Assembly: GCA_964370225.1 (NCBI GenBank) | Contig: CAYJII010000012.1 | Span: 1 to 57,272, forward strand | From: CAYJII01 sp964370225 | GTDB taxonomy: Bacteria; Bacillota; Clostridia; Oscillospirales; Ruminococcaceae | Direction of reading: 5' to 3' | Length of the DNA: 57,272 nucleotides | Shown: positions 41,142 through 48,885 of the stretch, in pieces | How the letters are laid out: every line of letters starts with the position of its first letter | Numbering within the stretch: the first letter of the stretch is position 1 | Translations under genes and position numbers: made by a program | Notes under the pieces: model-generated | Seen by the model: the letters and a program-made list of their open reading frames with translations, nothing else | What the model was told of the DNA's origin: nothing | Databases searched by the model: none

Positions 41142-42791
41142 ATGAAAAAACGCATATATAGTTTTTTGACGTTGACAGCCTTATGTACGGTTTTTATCAC
41201 AAGTGCTGTTATAATTTTCACTTACTTTACTATATACAGTAATCAAGCAAAAGTTAACTTGCAAACGCAATCTGATATTTTAGCTAGTGCGCTTGAACAT
41301 TGTGGTGACGATATTGATTACCTCAACACATTGTACCTAAGCGAAGGAGGCACACAGATTACTCTGATTGACGAGAGTGGGGAAGTGTTATATGATACCT
41401 ACAATAATTCTGCGGATAATGACTATTTAAGCTTGCCTGAATTTATACAAGCAGAGCAAAGTGGAACTGGTTTTGATTACAGGTACACACGCTCATCTGA
41501 AGAGGTGAAGTACTACCATGTAACAAAATTAGAAGATGGCAATTTTTTACGTGTAGCTACTGTTACACAGAGTATTTACTCAATATTTTTGCAGACATTG
41601 CCACTGCTTATGATTATAGCGATAATAGGAATTTTAGTGTGCATATTCTTAGCTGAAAGGCTTACATCAAATATCATGAGGCCAATTGAAAATATATCGA
41701 AGAATACTGTGAACACTAATGAGTATTATGATGAGTTGTCACCATTTATCGATAAAATTGGTAATCAAAATGCTGAAATTGAAGAGCAAAAAAGCAATTT
41801 AGAACAACAAAAAAATACGCTAAACATTATTACAGACAATATGAATGAAGGTTTAATCTTGGTAGATAATACCTTTATGATACTATCAAATAATCGGTCT
41901 GCGGCTCAATTATTGGGTTCTGTGCAGGATTTCTTAGAAGGGCAAAGTTTGCTTGATATGTGTCGAGACTTAGAGTTTATAGAAGCGGTTAGGTTAGCAT
42001 CACAGGGGAAAACTCAAAACTATATTATGCATCATAATGCTAAGTATATTGAAGTGTTCATTAACCCAATTTATTATAATGCAAAGATAAGTGGTATAGC
42101 GATATTGCTGCTTGATATTACAGATAAACATAGTGCTGAGGTTATGAGACGTGAGTTTTCTGCGAATGTTTCGCACGAACTTAAAACGCCATTGACATCG
42201 ATTTCAGGATATGCAGAAATGCTTGCGACTGATATGGCGTCAAAAGCAGATATTAAAATTTTTGCACAAAAAATTCATTCAGAATCACTGCGTCTGATAA
42301 ATCTTATTCAAGATATTATTAGCATATCTCAGTTAGACGAAAAACTAACAGACACTGATTTTACTGCTGTATCGCTCCAGAGTGCGATAAAATTTGTGTT
42401 TGAAACTTTGGAGAACAAAGCTGCTGATAAGGAAATTGTACTTAGCTTAACGGGTGATGACAGAAATGTTGTAGTTAACCCAAGCATGTTCCACCAGCTA
42501 GTGCACAATTTGGTGGACAATGCGATTAAATATAATAATCAGGGTGGAAAAGTGGAAGTGCAAATTAATGCGAAATCCTTCACTGTAAGCGATACTGGTA
42601 TCGGAATTCCTGAAGAACATCTTGAGAGAATATTCGAGAGGTTTTATCGTGTCGATAAATCCAGATCTAAAAAAACTGGTGGGACAGGATTGGGTCTTGC
42701 AATAGTAAAGCATATTGCAGGCTATCATAACTCCACAGTTTCAGTTGAGAGCGAAGAAAATATTGGAACGAAAATTACAGTGCATATGTAA
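41142..42791 (+). CDS. phoR: Sensor histidine kinase PhoR
   Basis: Membrane kinase of 549 residues partnering the adjacent response regulator. An N-terminal helix (about residues 7-30), an extracytoplasmic sensor of about 115 residues and a second helix (about 148-170) lead to a HAMP-like linker, a coiled stretch (about 205-225), a PAS domain (about 230-325), then HisKA with SHELKTPLTSISGYAEML (phosphorylated H345). The HATPase region follows with HQLVHNLVDNAIKYN, GIGIPEEHLERIFERFYRVD and GTGLGLAI. Its ATG directly follows the phoB stop. A bidirectional terminator follows. Confidence 0.93.
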   Translation: MKKRIYSFLTLTALCTVFITSAVIIFTYFTIYSNQAKVNLQTQSDILASALEHCGDDIDYLNTLYLSEGGTQITLIDESGEVLYDTYNNSADNDYLSLPEFIQAEQSGTGFDYRYTRSSEEVKYYHVTKLEDGNFLRVATVTQSIYSIFLQTLPLLMIIAIIGILVCIFLAERLTSNIMRPIENISKNTVNTNEYYDELSPFIDKIGNQNAEIEEQKSNLEQQKNTLNIITDNMNEGLILVDNTFMILSNNRSAAQLLGSVQDFLEGQSLLDMCRDLEFIEAVRLASQGKTQNYIMHHNAKYIEVFINPIYYNAKISGIAILLLDITDKHSAEVMRREFSANVSHELKTPLTSISGYAEMLATDMASKADIKIFAQKIHSESLRLINLIQDIISISQLDEKLTDTDFTAVSLQSAIKFVFETLENKAADKEIVLSLTGDDRNVVVNPSMFHQLVHNLVDNAIKYNNQGGKVEVQINAKSFTVSDTGIGIPEEHLERIFERFYRVDKSRSKKTGGTGLGLAIVKHIAGYHNSTVSVESEENIGTKITVHM

Positions 42792-42806
42792 TCTATCTGA
42801 TAAATA

Positions 42807-42843
42807 AAAAACACAGTGTGAATTTTATTCACACTGTGTTTTT
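42807..42843. terminator. Bidirectional terminator after phoR
   Basis: A perfect 16-base inverted repeat (42807-42822 and 42828-42843) between the convergent genes ending at 42791 and 42858, flanked by A and T runs. Confidence 0.92.
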
Positions 42844-42857
42844 GTTGTTGATTTAAT

Positions 42858-43823
42858 TTATGGATTTACTTGGTTAGTAATATTTCCATCAATAAATTCT
42901 TTTAGGTTTGAAACTGCCACATCCATTAAACGTTGGCGGCTTTCTTTTGGTGCCCAACTGATATGTGGAGTAATAATGCAGTTTTTCGCTTTTAGCAATG
43001 GGTTATCTGCCAAAATTGGCTCAGTGCAAACAACATCAAGCCCAGCAGCATAAATTTTTCCGCTGTTTAATGCATCGGCAAGATCACTTTCGTTAATCAG
43101 AGGACCTCTACTATTATTTAAAATAATAACGCCATCTTTCATTTTAGAGATATTTTCTTTTCTAATGATATTTTCAGTTTCTGCAAATAATGGGCAATGT
43201 AAAGAAATAACATCAGATTTTGCAAATAGCTCATCAAGTGAAACATACTCAGCGATTGCTTTGCCACTATCACTAGGATAAGCGTCATAAGCAATAACGT
43301 TCATACCAAATGCTTTTGCAAGCGCACCAGTGTTTTGACCAATTCTACCAAAACCGATTATCCCCATAGTTTTGCCAGAAAGCTCAATTAATGGATAATC
43401 CCAAAAACAGAAATCCTCACAATTTGTCCATCTGCCAGCTTTTACTGCTTTGTCGTGATGGTCAACATGGTGACAAATTTCAAGTAATAATGCCATTGCA
43501 AATTGCCCAACCGCAGCAGTACCATAGCTTGGAACATTACAAACAGGGATGCCAGCTTCTTTAGCTGCGTTTACATCAATGACATTGTATCCTGTTGCAA
43601 GCACTCCTATAAATTTTATGCTAGGGCAAGCGTTAATAACTTCTGCTGAAAGCGGAGTTTTATTTGTATACACAGCTTGAGCATCGCCTATTCGGCTGAT
43701 TATAAGTGCTGTATCTTTTGTATCAGTGCGGTCATATACAGTTAATTCGCCTAAAGATTTAAGCGGCTCCCAACTTAAATCTCCTGGATTTTCAGTATAA
43801 CCATCAAGTACTACAATTTTCAT
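42858..43823 (-). CDS. D-2-hydroxyacid dehydrogenase, glycerate/hydroxypyruvate-reductase-like
   Basis: NAD(P)-dependent enzyme of 321 residues reducing a 2-keto acid to a D-2-hydroxy acid; the closest general type is hydroxypyruvate reductase. The nucleotide site is GIIGFGRIGQNTGALAKAFG (about residues 155-174). The catalytic triad is visible as R in NNSRGPLINE (about 240), E in DVVCTEP (about 269) and H in ITPHISWA (about 288), with GVLATGYNVIDVNAAKEAGIPV in the substrate domain. Its ATG overlaps the stop of the transketolase gene, so it ends a four-gene minus-strand operon. Substrate assignment is by similarity only. Confidence 0.87.
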   Translation of the reverse strand: MKIVVLDGYTENPGDLSWEPLKSLGELTVYDRTDTKDTALIISRIGDAQAVYTNKTPLSAEVINACPSIKFIGVLATGYNVIDVNAAKEAGIPVCNVPSYGTAAVGQFAMALLLEICHHVDHHDKAVKAGRWTNCEDFCFWDYPLIELSGKTMGIIGFGRIGQNTGALAKAFGMNVIAYDAYPSDSGKAIAEYVSLDELFAKSDVISLHCPLFAETENIIRKENISKMKDGVIILNNSRGPLINESDLADALNSGKIYAAGLDVVCTEPILADNPLLKAKNCIITPHISWAPKESRQRLMDVAVSNLKEFIDGNITNQVNP

Positions 43824-44758
43824 TATGCTAACATCTCCTTACAAGTATTAATTATGTTTTCTACTGTGATGCCATTTTTTGCAAGTAGGCTTTCATATGG
43901 AGCAGATTCGCCGAATTTATCCATGATGCCAATTCTGCGAACTTTTGCGCCTCCTACTTCCGCAGCTACTTCACAAACTGCACTACCCAGTCCGTTGATG
44001 ATGTTGTGATCCTCAACAGTTACGATATTTTTACATTCAGAAATTGCATCTTTCACTGCATTAATATCGAGTGGCTTAATCGTGTGCATATCAAGCAATC
44101 TTGCGTTTATGCCGTCCTTTTTTAGCTCATCAACAGCTTTTATAGCAAGTGACATGATATCGCCATTTGCAATAATTGCGATATCATTGCCCTCACGCAA
44201 TTTTTTAGCTTTTCCTATTACAAATTCCTCGTTTTCATCATAGATACAAGGAATAGGATCACGCGTAAATCTTAAATAAACAGCACCATCATAGCTAGCG
44301 GCTGCGCGAACAAGTTTGCGCGTGGAATTATAGTCGCATCCCATAATAACAGTCATGTTTGGAATTGTACGTAAAATTCCCATATCTTCAATGCCTTGAT
44401 GGCTAGCACCATCATTTGCAGGAGTAAAACCACCATGTGAGCAAGCTATTTTAACATTAATATTAGGATAGCAAACACTTTGTCTGATTTGCTCAGACAT
44501 TCTCATGCTTCCGAAAACTGCATATGTAGTAACAAATGGAATTTTTCCGCAAAGTGCCAGTCCTGCTGCGACTCCACAGCCATTTTGCTCTGCAATTCCG
44601 ACATTTATATGTTGGTTTGGTAGCTGCTCTTTAAATTCAATCGTTTTACAAGATTTGCCGATATCACAGTCTACTACGTATATATTTGAGTTTTCTTTAC
44701 CGAGTTTTAGTATCTCATCACCATATGCATCTCTTGTAGCAATCATTTTTTCACTCAT
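43823..44758 (-). CDS. Transketolase, C-terminal section
   Basis: The pyrimidine-binding and C-terminal half of a split transketolase, 311 residues. It shows VGIAEQNGCGVAAGLALCGKIPFVTTYAVF (about residues 52-81) with the cofactor-activating glutamate in AEQN, ACSHGGFTPANDGASHQGIEDMGI (about 106-129) and MHTIKPLDINAV in the last domain. It overlaps the N-terminal section by four bases, typical for the split form. A GGGGGTGGAAGT ribosome site precedes the start. A separate housekeeping transketolase may exist elsewhere; this pair belongs to the sugar locus. Confidence 0.93.
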   Translation of the reverse strand: MSEKMIATRDAYGDEILKLGKENSNIYVVDCDIGKSCKTIEFKEQLPNQHINVGIAEQNGCGVAAGLALCGKIPFVTTYAVFGSMRMSEQIRQSVCYPNINVKIACSHGGFTPANDGASHQGIEDMGILRTIPNMTVIMGCDYNSTRKLVRAAASYDGAVYLRFTRDPIPCIYDENEEFVIGKAKKLREGNDIAIIANGDIMSLAIKAVDELKKDGINARLLDMHTIKPLDINAVKDAISECKNIVTVEDHNIINGLGSAVCEVAAEVGGAKVRRIGIMDKFGESAPYESLLAKNGITVENIINTCKEMLA

Positions 44759-45579
44759 ACTTCCACCCCCGTTAATTCCTTAACCGCTAATTCGTATTGC
44801 TCAGTATTAGGTGCAGTTCCATGCCATGAAACTACATTTTCCATGTACGATACACCTTTTCCTTTAACAGTTTTAGCAACTATACAAGTTGGCTTACCTT
44901 TTGTGCTTTTTGCAGTGGCTAGAGCGTTTACTATTTGTTGCATGTCGTGCCCGTCAATAGCTAAAGTGTTACAGCCAAACGAAGCAAACTTATCTTTTAG
45001 GCTAGCTAGGGGCATTATATCCTCGCATGTGCTGTCGTTTTGTAAGCCGTTATTGTCTACGATAATTACGAGATTATCAAGATTATACTTGCATGCAGTC
45101 ATCACTGCTTCCCATATTTGTCCTTCGTTAGACTCACCGTCGCCAACAAGTGAATATACTCTGTAATCTTTCTTATCGCGTTTTGCTGCAATTGCCATTC
45201 CGACAGCAATGCTGAGCCCTTGACCGAGTGATCCTGTAGAAGCATCAACTCCAGGGCATTTTTTAAAGTCAGGATGTCCTTGCAAGATTGAGCCTTCTTT
45301 GCGCAAAGTATCAAGAATTTTCATATCAAAATATCCGCGCATAGCAAGACAAGTATAAAGTACAGGGCACACATGCCCCTTTGATAGTACGAAACGATCT
45401 CTATTTTCACAACGTGGGTTTTTTGAATCAAGATTCATTTCATCAAAATAAAGTGCAGTCATAATATCAGTTGCGGATAGTGAACCGCCCGGATGCCCTG
45501 ATTGCGCCTTGTATATCATGTCAAGCAATGTAAGCCTAACTTCTGTTGCTTTCTTTTTGAGCATAGTTATATCAGCCAT
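44755..45579 (-). CDS. Transketolase, N-terminal section
   Basis: The thiamine-diphosphate-binding half, 274 residues. It has SGHPGGSLSATDIMTALYF (about residues 27-45), LSKGHVCPVLYTCLA (about 65-79), GVDASTGSLGQGLSIAVGMAIA (about 109-130) and the cofactor motif VGDGESNEGQIWEA ending in VDNNGLQ (about 144-180). AAAGGAG lies before the ATG. It joins the C-terminal section to form the ketol-transfer enzyme; in this operon the donor could be hydroxypyruvate or a ketose phosphate, which is inference from the neighbouring dehydrogenase. Confidence 0.93.
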   Translation of the reverse strand: MADITMLKKKATEVRLTLLDMIYKAQSGHPGGSLSATDIMTALYFDEMNLDSKNPRCENRDRFVLSKGHVCPVLYTCLAMRGYFDMKILDTLRKEGSILQGHPDFKKCPGVDASTGSLGQGLSIAVGMAIAAKRDKKDYRVYSLVGDGESNEGQIWEAVMTACKYNLDNLVIIVDNNGLQNDSTCEDIMPLASLKDKFASFGCNTLAIDGHDMQQIVNALATAKSTKGKPTCIVAKTVKGKGVSYMENVVSWHGTAPNTEQYELAVKELTGVEV

Positions 45580-45600
45580 ATATTAACTCCTTTGCACTAA

Positions 45601-46272
45601 TTACTTGTTTTCGTACATCATTGTTTTGATTTTTTCAAATCCAGAAAAACCAATTTTATAAATAGGAACATCTACTTCTTCATGTTTTAACAGACTCATT
45701 GAGATTTGAGCGAAAGCGATTACATCCACCTCTTTTGCAAGTGAGTACAATGCTTCACAAACCATTTCATCATGTTTTGCTCTATCGCCTTGACAAAGTA
45801 CGTCAAATGCTCCTTCAGCAACTTTGATATTAAGCTCGATTTCTTTGCCAAGTTCCTTTGCTTTTTCTTCGATAACTCTACCAATAGCAGTAGGGCTAGT
45901 TGGCAAAGTAGCAAGAATGCCGATTTTTGTACCATTTTCAACAGCCATTTGAGCAACTGGCTCTTCGATGTTAAGTATTGGGATGTTTAAAAAAGGGCGA
46001 ATAAATTTTGTAGCTTCGTTAACCGAAGTACAAGTAACGATTATTCCGTCAGCGCCACTTTGTTCAGCAGCTTTTGCATAATTAAGCATTCTTGTTGCAA
46101 TAGTTGGAGTCATTCCACCATATTTGATAGTGTCAGACAATAAACTATCGTCTAAAATATTGTTGATAACAATATCAGTATTTTCTTCTGCAAATTTAGC
46201 CGCAAAAGGTTTGTAGATGATTTCAGGGAAATTGATAACAGTATTAATTGTGTACAAATGTTTTGTTTGCAT
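45601..46272 (-). CDS. Asp/Glu/hydantoin racemase family protein
   Basis: Protein of 223 residues with the two-domain racemase fold. The first active-site cysteine is in GIIVTCTSV (C81), and GTKIGILATLPTSPTAIGRVIEE (about 115-137) is the typical middle block. The second cysteine expected near the end is replaced: the segment reads VIAFAQISMSLL. A one-cysteine member may be a maleate-isomerase- or hydantoin-racemase-like enzyme or a decarboxylase relative rather than a true racemase. The ATG at 46272 has GGAG eight bases upstream; the ATG at 46278 is too close to it. First gene of the minus-strand operon. Confidence 0.75.
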   Translation of the reverse strand: MQTKHLYTINTVINFPEIIYKPFAAKFAEENTDIVINNILDDSLLSDTIKYGGMTPTIATRMLNYAKAAEQSGADGIIVTCTSVNEATKFIRPFLNIPILNIEEPVAQMAVENGTKIGILATLPTSPTAIGRVIEEKAKELGKEIELNIKVAEGAFDVLCQGDRAKHDEMVCEALYSLAKEVDVIAFAQISMSLLKHEEVDVPIYKIGFSGFEKIKTMMYENK

Positions 46273-46319
46273 ATACATTACTCCGTTCCGCCATTATTTT
46301 GGCAACAAATTAAAGGTAT

Positions 46320-46332
46320 AACATCGTATGTT
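46320..46332. promoter_or_regulatory. Candidate GntR operator in the racemase operon leader
   Basis: AACAT-CGT-ATGTT is a dyad of the same form as the one at 46478-46490 (AACAT-CAC-ATGTT) on the other side of this divergent region. It lies about 21-33 bases downstream of the predicted start of the racemase transcript, a usual roadblock position for repressors. Confidence 0.45.
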
Positions 46333-46359
46333 TAAATAAAAACAAAGATGTTTATAGAC

Positions 46360-46388
46360 AGTATATCGCAGAGCATTACAAAAGTCAA
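46360..46388 (-). promoter_or_regulatory. Promoter of the racemase-transketolase operon
   Basis: On the minus strand TTGACT (46383-46388) and TATACT (46360-46365) are exactly 17 bases apart, with a leader of about 80 bases. A TATAAACATC decamer (46356 to 46347) overlaps the predicted start point and recurs at 46474-46483 on the plus strand. Confidence 0.72.
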
Positions 46389-46467
46389 GCAAAAACTTTG
46401 TCAACATATCACTAAAAAATGAAATATTTTAGAAAATATTTGCATTATTGATGAAAGTGTGCTAATG

Positions 46468-46490
46468 TATACGTATAAACATCACATGTT
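46468..46490. promoter_or_regulatory. Candidate operators ahead of the gntR-type gene
   Basis: A perfect palindrome TATACGTATA (46468-46477) directly abuts AACAT-CAC-ATGTT (46478-46490), 45-67 bases before the regulator start. The first resembles the ATACGTA-A-TACGTAT site at 47447; the second matches the site at 46320. This arrangement suggests autoregulation. Confidence 0.45.
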
Positions 46491-46534
46491 CTACTGAGGA
46501 AATGTGTTAAAAAATATTAGAAGGAGGAGCACCA

Positions 46535-47254
46535 ATGGACGATTTTACAATGAGCCCGATAACAGAAGTTAGTATAGTTGACAAGGTGGTACAGAGTATT
46601 ACAAAGTCTATACAGCAGGGGAGATTTAAACGGGGGCAGAAGCTCCCGAGTGAGTTTGAATTGATGGACGAGCTTAAAATTAGCAGAACACCGCTAAGAG
46701 AAGCGATGAAGATTATGTCTGCTATGGGGATTGTTACAATTAAACGAGGGAATGGTACTTATGTAAACGAAACTGTAAACCCAGAAATGTTTGATTCGCT
46801 GATTTATAGCCTGTTGCTTGAAGATTCTACACATGGGGACGTGGTTGAGTTAAGACAATTGCTCGATGAGATTGTGCTAAGGACTGCAATTAAAAAATGT
46901 ACAGAAGAAAATCTAAATGATTTAGAGAGCCTAATTGAAAATATGAGAATTCAGTTTAGCAATGGGGAGATATCAAAAGCAGCTGAGTTGGATGTGAAAT
47001 TTCACTATTACATGGTTGACTGTTGTGATAACCCTTTGCTTTCACGCATAGTTAAAGGCATATATACTTTGTTTGAAACATCAATAGAAAAAAACATACG
47101 TACAGAAAAATTATTTGCTCAAGCAGATACTCATCATCAAAATATGGTTGCTTGCATCAAAGAGAAAGATTATGACAAAGTTACTGGAGTAGTTTCTGAC
47201 AGCCTGAAGAGCTGGAGAGAGAATATGAAGATTTTTCCGCTAGATAATGAGTAA
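46535..47254 (+). CDS. GntR-family transcriptional regulator, FadR subgroup
   Basis: DNA-binding regulator of 239 residues. The winged helix (about residues 12-78) carries GRFKRGQKLPSEFELMDEL, SRTPLREAMKIMSAMGIVTIKRGNGTYV. The C-terminal all-helical FCD domain (about 95-230) has VELRQLLDEIVLRTAIK, the metal-site pattern ELDVKFHYYMVD and HHQNMVACI. FCD regulators respond to organic acids or sugar acids. A strong GGAGGAG precedes the ATG. It stands between the two arms of the carbohydrate locus and most likely controls both, judging from shared palindromes. Confidence 0.92.
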   Translation: MDDFTMSPITEVSIVDKVVQSITKSIQQGRFKRGQKLPSEFELMDELKISRTPLREAMKIMSAMGIVTIKRGNGTYVNETVNPEMFDSLIYSLLLEDSTHGDVVELRQLLDEIVLRTAIKKCTEENLNDLESLIENMRIQFSNGEISKAAELDVKFHYYMVDCCDNPLLSRIVKGIYTLFETSIEKNIRTEKLFAQADTHHQNMVACIKEKDYDKVTGVVSDSLKSWRENMKIFPLDNE

Positions 47255-47283
47255 TGTACGTGCAATAACAAGTTATGATAGCG

Positions 47284-47334
47284 AAAAAAAGAGAACAACT
47301 GGAAAATGTAGTTTTTCAGTTGTTCTCTTTTTTT
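47284..47334 (+). terminator. Terminator after the gntR-type gene
   Basis: A long perfect inverted repeat with outer arms 47284-47301 and 47317-47334, extended inward by GAAAA/TTTTC, and a T run. Confidence 0.92.
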
Positions 47335-47406
47335 GCAAGTTGTTTGTTATTTCTTCATTTTTTTTACATACATTTTTATTATTTATTGAAAAATAAAATA
47401 AAAGTA

Positions 47407-47435
47407 TTGACAATAATATGTGATTTGTGTATAAT
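47407..47435 (+). promoter_or_regulatory. Consensus promoter of the sugar-use operon
   Basis: TTGACA (47407-47412), a 17-base spacer and TATAAT (47430-47435): a full match to the sigma-A consensus. A promoter this strong would need repression, which fits the palindrome just downstream. Confidence 0.88.
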
Positions 47436-47446
47436 GTGAATAAATC

Positions 47447-47461
47447 ATACGTAATACGTAT
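47447..47461. promoter_or_regulatory. Operator palindrome at the sugar-use operon
   Basis: ATACGTA-A-TACGTAT is a perfect 15-base palindrome around a central A. It covers about +5 to +19 relative to the predicted start. It shares the core TACGTA with the palindrome ahead of the neighbouring GntR-type gene. Confidence 0.6.
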
Positions 47462-47584
47462 TGCCTTTGCTTTTGGATATAGTGAGTGTAAATTACAGAA
47501 AAGTATGATAAAACGAGGGATTTACGATAATTTTAGAAATATCACAATAAATCCAGAATATATTTAGTATATGAGGAGGTATTT

Positions 47585-48844
47585 ATGAAAACAGTATTAT
47601 CAATTAGTGAAGATAAATTTTTAATCAATGGCGAGTTAGTGTATTCTGAGATTAAGAATTGTCCGAAAAAGTATCACGGATTGCTGATGAATTCCAGAAT
47701 GATACAAGGAGTATTTGACGATAAGGAAGATGTTGCTAGATTTGATCGCTATGGCAAAAAATTCGATGCTCAAACTAACACAGACGAGCTTATCGATGCA
47801 CTCCCAACCTGGTATTCATACGGAATGAGAGCTATTACTGTAGGACTACAAGGAGGAGGACCTTGCTTCTCGATAGACAACTACACTATAAAAAACAATC
47901 CATATTCATCCGATGGAAATACAATTGATCCTGTTTATCTTGATAGAATGAAAAAAATCATTGATGCGGCTGATGAAATTGGAATGGTTGTTATTGTAAG
48001 TTATCTATACGGGGCGCAAAGTAGATTTATTAAAGACGACATATCAATAATGAATGCTGTAAAAACTGCATCTAATTGGTTGAGAGACAATAAATTTACA
48101 AACGTAATTATTGAAGTAGCTAATGAACATGACGTACCTCAGTTTAATAATCACCCTATAGTATTTACAGACGAGGGAGTGGCAGTTCTTATTGAGATTG
48201 CAAAACGCGAAAGCGGTGGAATACCAGTTGGTTGTAGTGGAATGGGAGCTAACTTTGATCCTAAAATTGCAGATGCCTCCGATGTAATGATTATTCATGG
48301 TAATGGGAAGACAAGACAAAGATATCTTGAGTATGTTGATAAACACAAAGCTGTTAACAAACCAAAAAGACCAATCCTTTGCAATGAAGATTCACAGGCG
48401 ATAAGCAACATGATAACTTCTATGAGAGAGGGAGTTTCTTGGGGATACTACAATAATATGACTAAACAAGAACCACCAGTATATTGGGGAGTTACAAAAG
48501 GTGAAGATGAGTTTTATGCAATAAGAATGGCGCTTGAACTTGGGATTGATGTAGATGTACCATCACTAGAAGATCAGTTTTATCTTCAAGGGTTTGAAGA
48601 GCATATGACGTATGAAAATAAACGTTGGATTAGACTAGCAAGTTTATATCCTGAAAAAATTGATTACGTTGAATTTTATCGCAATGACACATTATACACA
48701 AGAGCATATGATGATCCATTTAGCATTAATTATATTTGGAACTGGCTACAAGGTCCAGTTGTGGATATAAAAGATAATGAAATGTGGTATGCAAAAGTAG
48801 TATTGACAGACGGCACAGAAATCATCAAAAAAATGGTAAAATAA
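47585..48844 (+). CDS. Uncharacterised GH-A-like TIM-barrel protein with C-terminal Ig-like domain
   Basis: Protein of 419 residues without a signal peptide, so probably cytoplasmic. The pattern IIEVANEHD with an Asn-Glu pair (E181, strand 4 position) and PILCNEDSQ (E268, strand 7 position) fits acid/base and nucleophile of clan GH-A glycosidases. Other marks are FLINGELVYSEI, GLLMNSRMIQGVFDD and GVSWGYYNN, which recall an unnamed family known to me from other phyla as hypothetical cellulase-like proteins. The last 80 residues (YPEKIDYVEFYRND onward) look like a Big_7-type Ig domain. A near neighbour at 52782 is a paralogue. Glycosidase activity is inference; the substrate is unknown. Confidence 0.65.
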   Translation: MKTVLSISEDKFLINGELVYSEIKNCPKKYHGLLMNSRMIQGVFDDKEDVARFDRYGKKFDAQTNTDELIDALPTWYSYGMRAITVGLQGGGPCFSIDNYTIKNNPYSSDGNTIDPVYLDRMKKIIDAADEIGMVVIVSYLYGAQSRFIKDDISIMNAVKTASNWLRDNKFTNVIIEVANEHDVPQFNNHPIVFTDEGVAVLIEIAKRESGGIPVGCSGMGANFDPKIADASDVMIIHGNGKTRQRYLEYVDKHKAVNKPKRPILCNEDSQAISNMITSMREGVSWGYYNNMTKQEPPVYWGVTKGEDEFYAIRMALELGIDVDVPSLEDQFYLQGFEEHMTYENKRWIRLASLYPEKIDYVEFYRNDTLYTRAYDDPFSINYIWNWLQGPVVDIKDNEMWYAKVVLTDGTEIIKKMVK

Positions 48845-48885
48845 TCAAGCAGATTGATTATAAATATTAAAAAGGAGAGTATATC

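Larger units (their letters stand above)
47255..47584. other. Intergenic region before the sugar-use operon
   Basis: No gene is seen. These 330 bases contain the regulator's terminator (47284-47334), a fully consensus promoter (47407-47435), a palindromic operator (47447-47461) and a leader of about 140 bases ending in GGAGG. Confidence 0.75.

Noticed and set aside
46474..46479. TATAAA as the -10 box of the gntR-type gene
   Set aside because: No -35 box lies at a usable distance (nearest TTGATG is 20 bases away), so no promoter was called for this gene.
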